Shown here: positions 62,176 through 64,000 of the stretch, piece by piece | Layout: every line of letters begins with the position of its first letter | How positions within the stretch are numbered: the stretch's first letter is position 1 | NCBI GenBank assembly: GCA_963678705.1 | Contig: OY783221.1 | Span: 9,114,001 to 9,178,000 of the forward strand | DNA: 64,000 nt | From: Panorpa germanica | Lineage: Eukaryota; Arthropoda; Insecta; Mecoptera; Panorpidae | Reading direction: 5' to 3' | Program-made: the position numbers and the translations under genes | The notes under the pieces: model-generated | What the model was told of the DNA's origin: nothing | The model's database searches: none | What the model saw: only the letters and a program-made list of their open reading frames with translations

Positions 62176-64000
62176 GAATAAACATGACAGTACATGCTAT
62201 GTACTTTCAGCAATGTTTAAATATGCACATACCTTTGCATAAGCACATACATATGACATACAGTGTAGGTTTTACATCACAACAGCATGTAGCATGTTAC
62301 ATAAGATATGCAATATACATAAATGTATATACCTTGAATATAGTATGTATATCCAAATATTTTCTGGGTTAATAACAGTGACATTCGCTTCAAGTTCTCT
62401 TAATGTAAACTGCTTTTGCTTCGGTTTTCTCGGACTATCAATTATTACATAAAGAAATCTGTAGTTACTCTAAAAAGGGGCACAACTTTGGATGTAACCT
62501 ATATATTTTTACTACATATGTTTTCGTGAATTCTATAAATATTATACGCTTAAGAAATATTATCTGGGAAAGTACACACATGGCTGTATTATGAAAGTAG
62601 AACATTTTGCTTTAACTCTTGAAATAAAATAGAATTAAATTCTGAGAGAATAAAGTAAAAAATGCAGCTGTTAAAACGTGAATAAACAGAAAATATTTAC
62701 GTTTTAATGTTATCAAATGTATTGTTTTAATGTTATTATAGTATTAGTAAGAGAAGTTACTTTTATAAATATTGAAATAACAGGCGAAGTAATAATAGTG
62801 TTAGACTTTTTAAGTAAATTATATGCAAAACGTAAAAATAATATAAATTTTGTTCATAAATAGAATAAAGCCCGATAAATAAAGTAAGGTTTATTTAACA
62901 TAAAAAAGTTAACCATTTTTAATATAATATAAACAAAAATTATGTGTTAAAAATTATTGACTATGTGACGACTGAATTATGTTAAACTTCGTAAATGATA
63001 AAACGTATCTTTATGTAAAAAATATTACGTTACATTTTCTTTAATTTTCATTTGCTCTTTCTACTATTTCACTTCAACATATTTTGACCCCTCTCTAAAA
63101 CTAAACAATTGTTTAAATTAAATAACTAAATGTTTCTAGATATAAAATAATTACGTGTTATCTATTTTGTTATATTTGGGACCCCCTTAACCCCTGCCTT
63201 TCACTTCTCATTATTACGTCTTGTCACACATTATGAATTTACCCCCACTCTCCCCTTATTGGGACGTTACTCATTAAAATAGGTTTAACTCATAAAAATT
63301 AGGTTTACTTTTTTAGAATTTTTTTCTTAGTCAAATTTTTGATTAGATATACCGGTACAAAGATCCCCTTAGCGTGTGACGTAATTAATGGATGATCTAT
63401 TTTATCGTATTAATATAATTATAAAACTTTCACATTTCAAAATTTTAAGAAACCATTTTCAAGGTTAAAGAAATTATTATTCTTATATATCTGTAGAACT
63501 AAAATTTAGCTGTAAATATAGTATGCAATATAAATGAATAATTGTAACATACCAAAGTAAACTTCTTTCTTCTAACAAAGACTATTTAAAACCTATTTAC
63601 ATAATATTCTTAAATTGATTTTTAAAGCGCCCTAATTCGTGTATACAAACTCGTAGCTTAATAAACAAACAACTCGACTGCATTGTTATAAATTGAGATA
63701 GTACAAATACCGTTCTGAATAGAATAGAGTTTGATGGTTTGATGGTAGACGATGTTTAAATAGAACAACTAGATGGAATATTTTCTATTTGCATACCAAA
63801 AAGTACATAAAATATTATAAGAAATTTACATAAAGTAAATACCGTTATCACGAATATTTATTTATCGTTCTACCAATTCAGTAACGCCATGAAGTTCTCA
63901 CAGATGAATGGAGAGAATGGTACTTTAAAGACTAATAGTCTCTTGTAAAATATTACACAGCAAGTTAAGGTGATACTAATAGCGTTTGCTATAAAGAAGA
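62173..64000. other. A+T-rich intergenic DNA to the right edge
   Basis: No gene, repeat family or RNA gene recognised. Confidence 0.4.

Overview
The window is insect nuclear DNA, strongly A+T-rich, and most likely hymenopteran. The evidence is five ten-exon cytochrome P450 genes of the CYP9 family (CYP3 clan) with short introns, decayed non-LTR retrotransposon ends of a type common in bees and ants, and many short inverted-repeat (MITE-like) elements. The order is inferred from gene family and repeat style. Species was not identified.

Left part (1-28.6 kb): a head-to-tail CYP9 cluster, all on the minus strand. Genes A (1496-4925) and B (6030-10352) are recent tandem duplicates. Their promoter region is repeated a third time at 1-800, so another copy starts about 20 bp beyond the left edge. 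Genes C (13093-17711), D (20287-23621) and E (25937-28542) are older paralogues. All five models join cleanly at GT/AG splice sites into 518-521 codons, with the helix-C W, I-helix, ExxR, PERF and heme-cysteine motifs present. CYP9 enzymes are ER-anchored monooxygenases associated with xenobiotic metabolism. Between the genes lie at least three relics of dead copies: an A/B-type exon 4 at 12.5-12.96 kb, a D-type last exon at 18.6-18.9 kb, and an E-type 3' end at 19.1-20.2 kb. This is a birth-and-death gene family.

The introns and flanks have collected datable insertions with target-site duplications. These are a tRNA-headed retroposon in gene B intron 1, an ORF1-like retroelement piece in gene C intron 8, a TA-flanked MITE in gene C intron 3, and a GGGC-ended MITE in gene D intron 8, 17 bp from the splice donor.

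Right part (28.6-64 kb): no host gene could be supported. It holds copies of four MITE families, one hAT-like element with an 8-bp duplication, a 1.06-kb inverted-repeat element, two decayed non-LTR retrotransposon 3' ends (one with all four RNase H acidic residues and a single TGA where Trp is expected), microsatellites, and unassigned A+T-rich DNA.

I found no evidence of a wholly new biological system. The most useful signals are the paralogue comparisons (filled and empty insertion sites), the relic genes, an I-helix proline in gene E, and a 10-bp-spaced ACGTGAC repeat at the gene E promoter.
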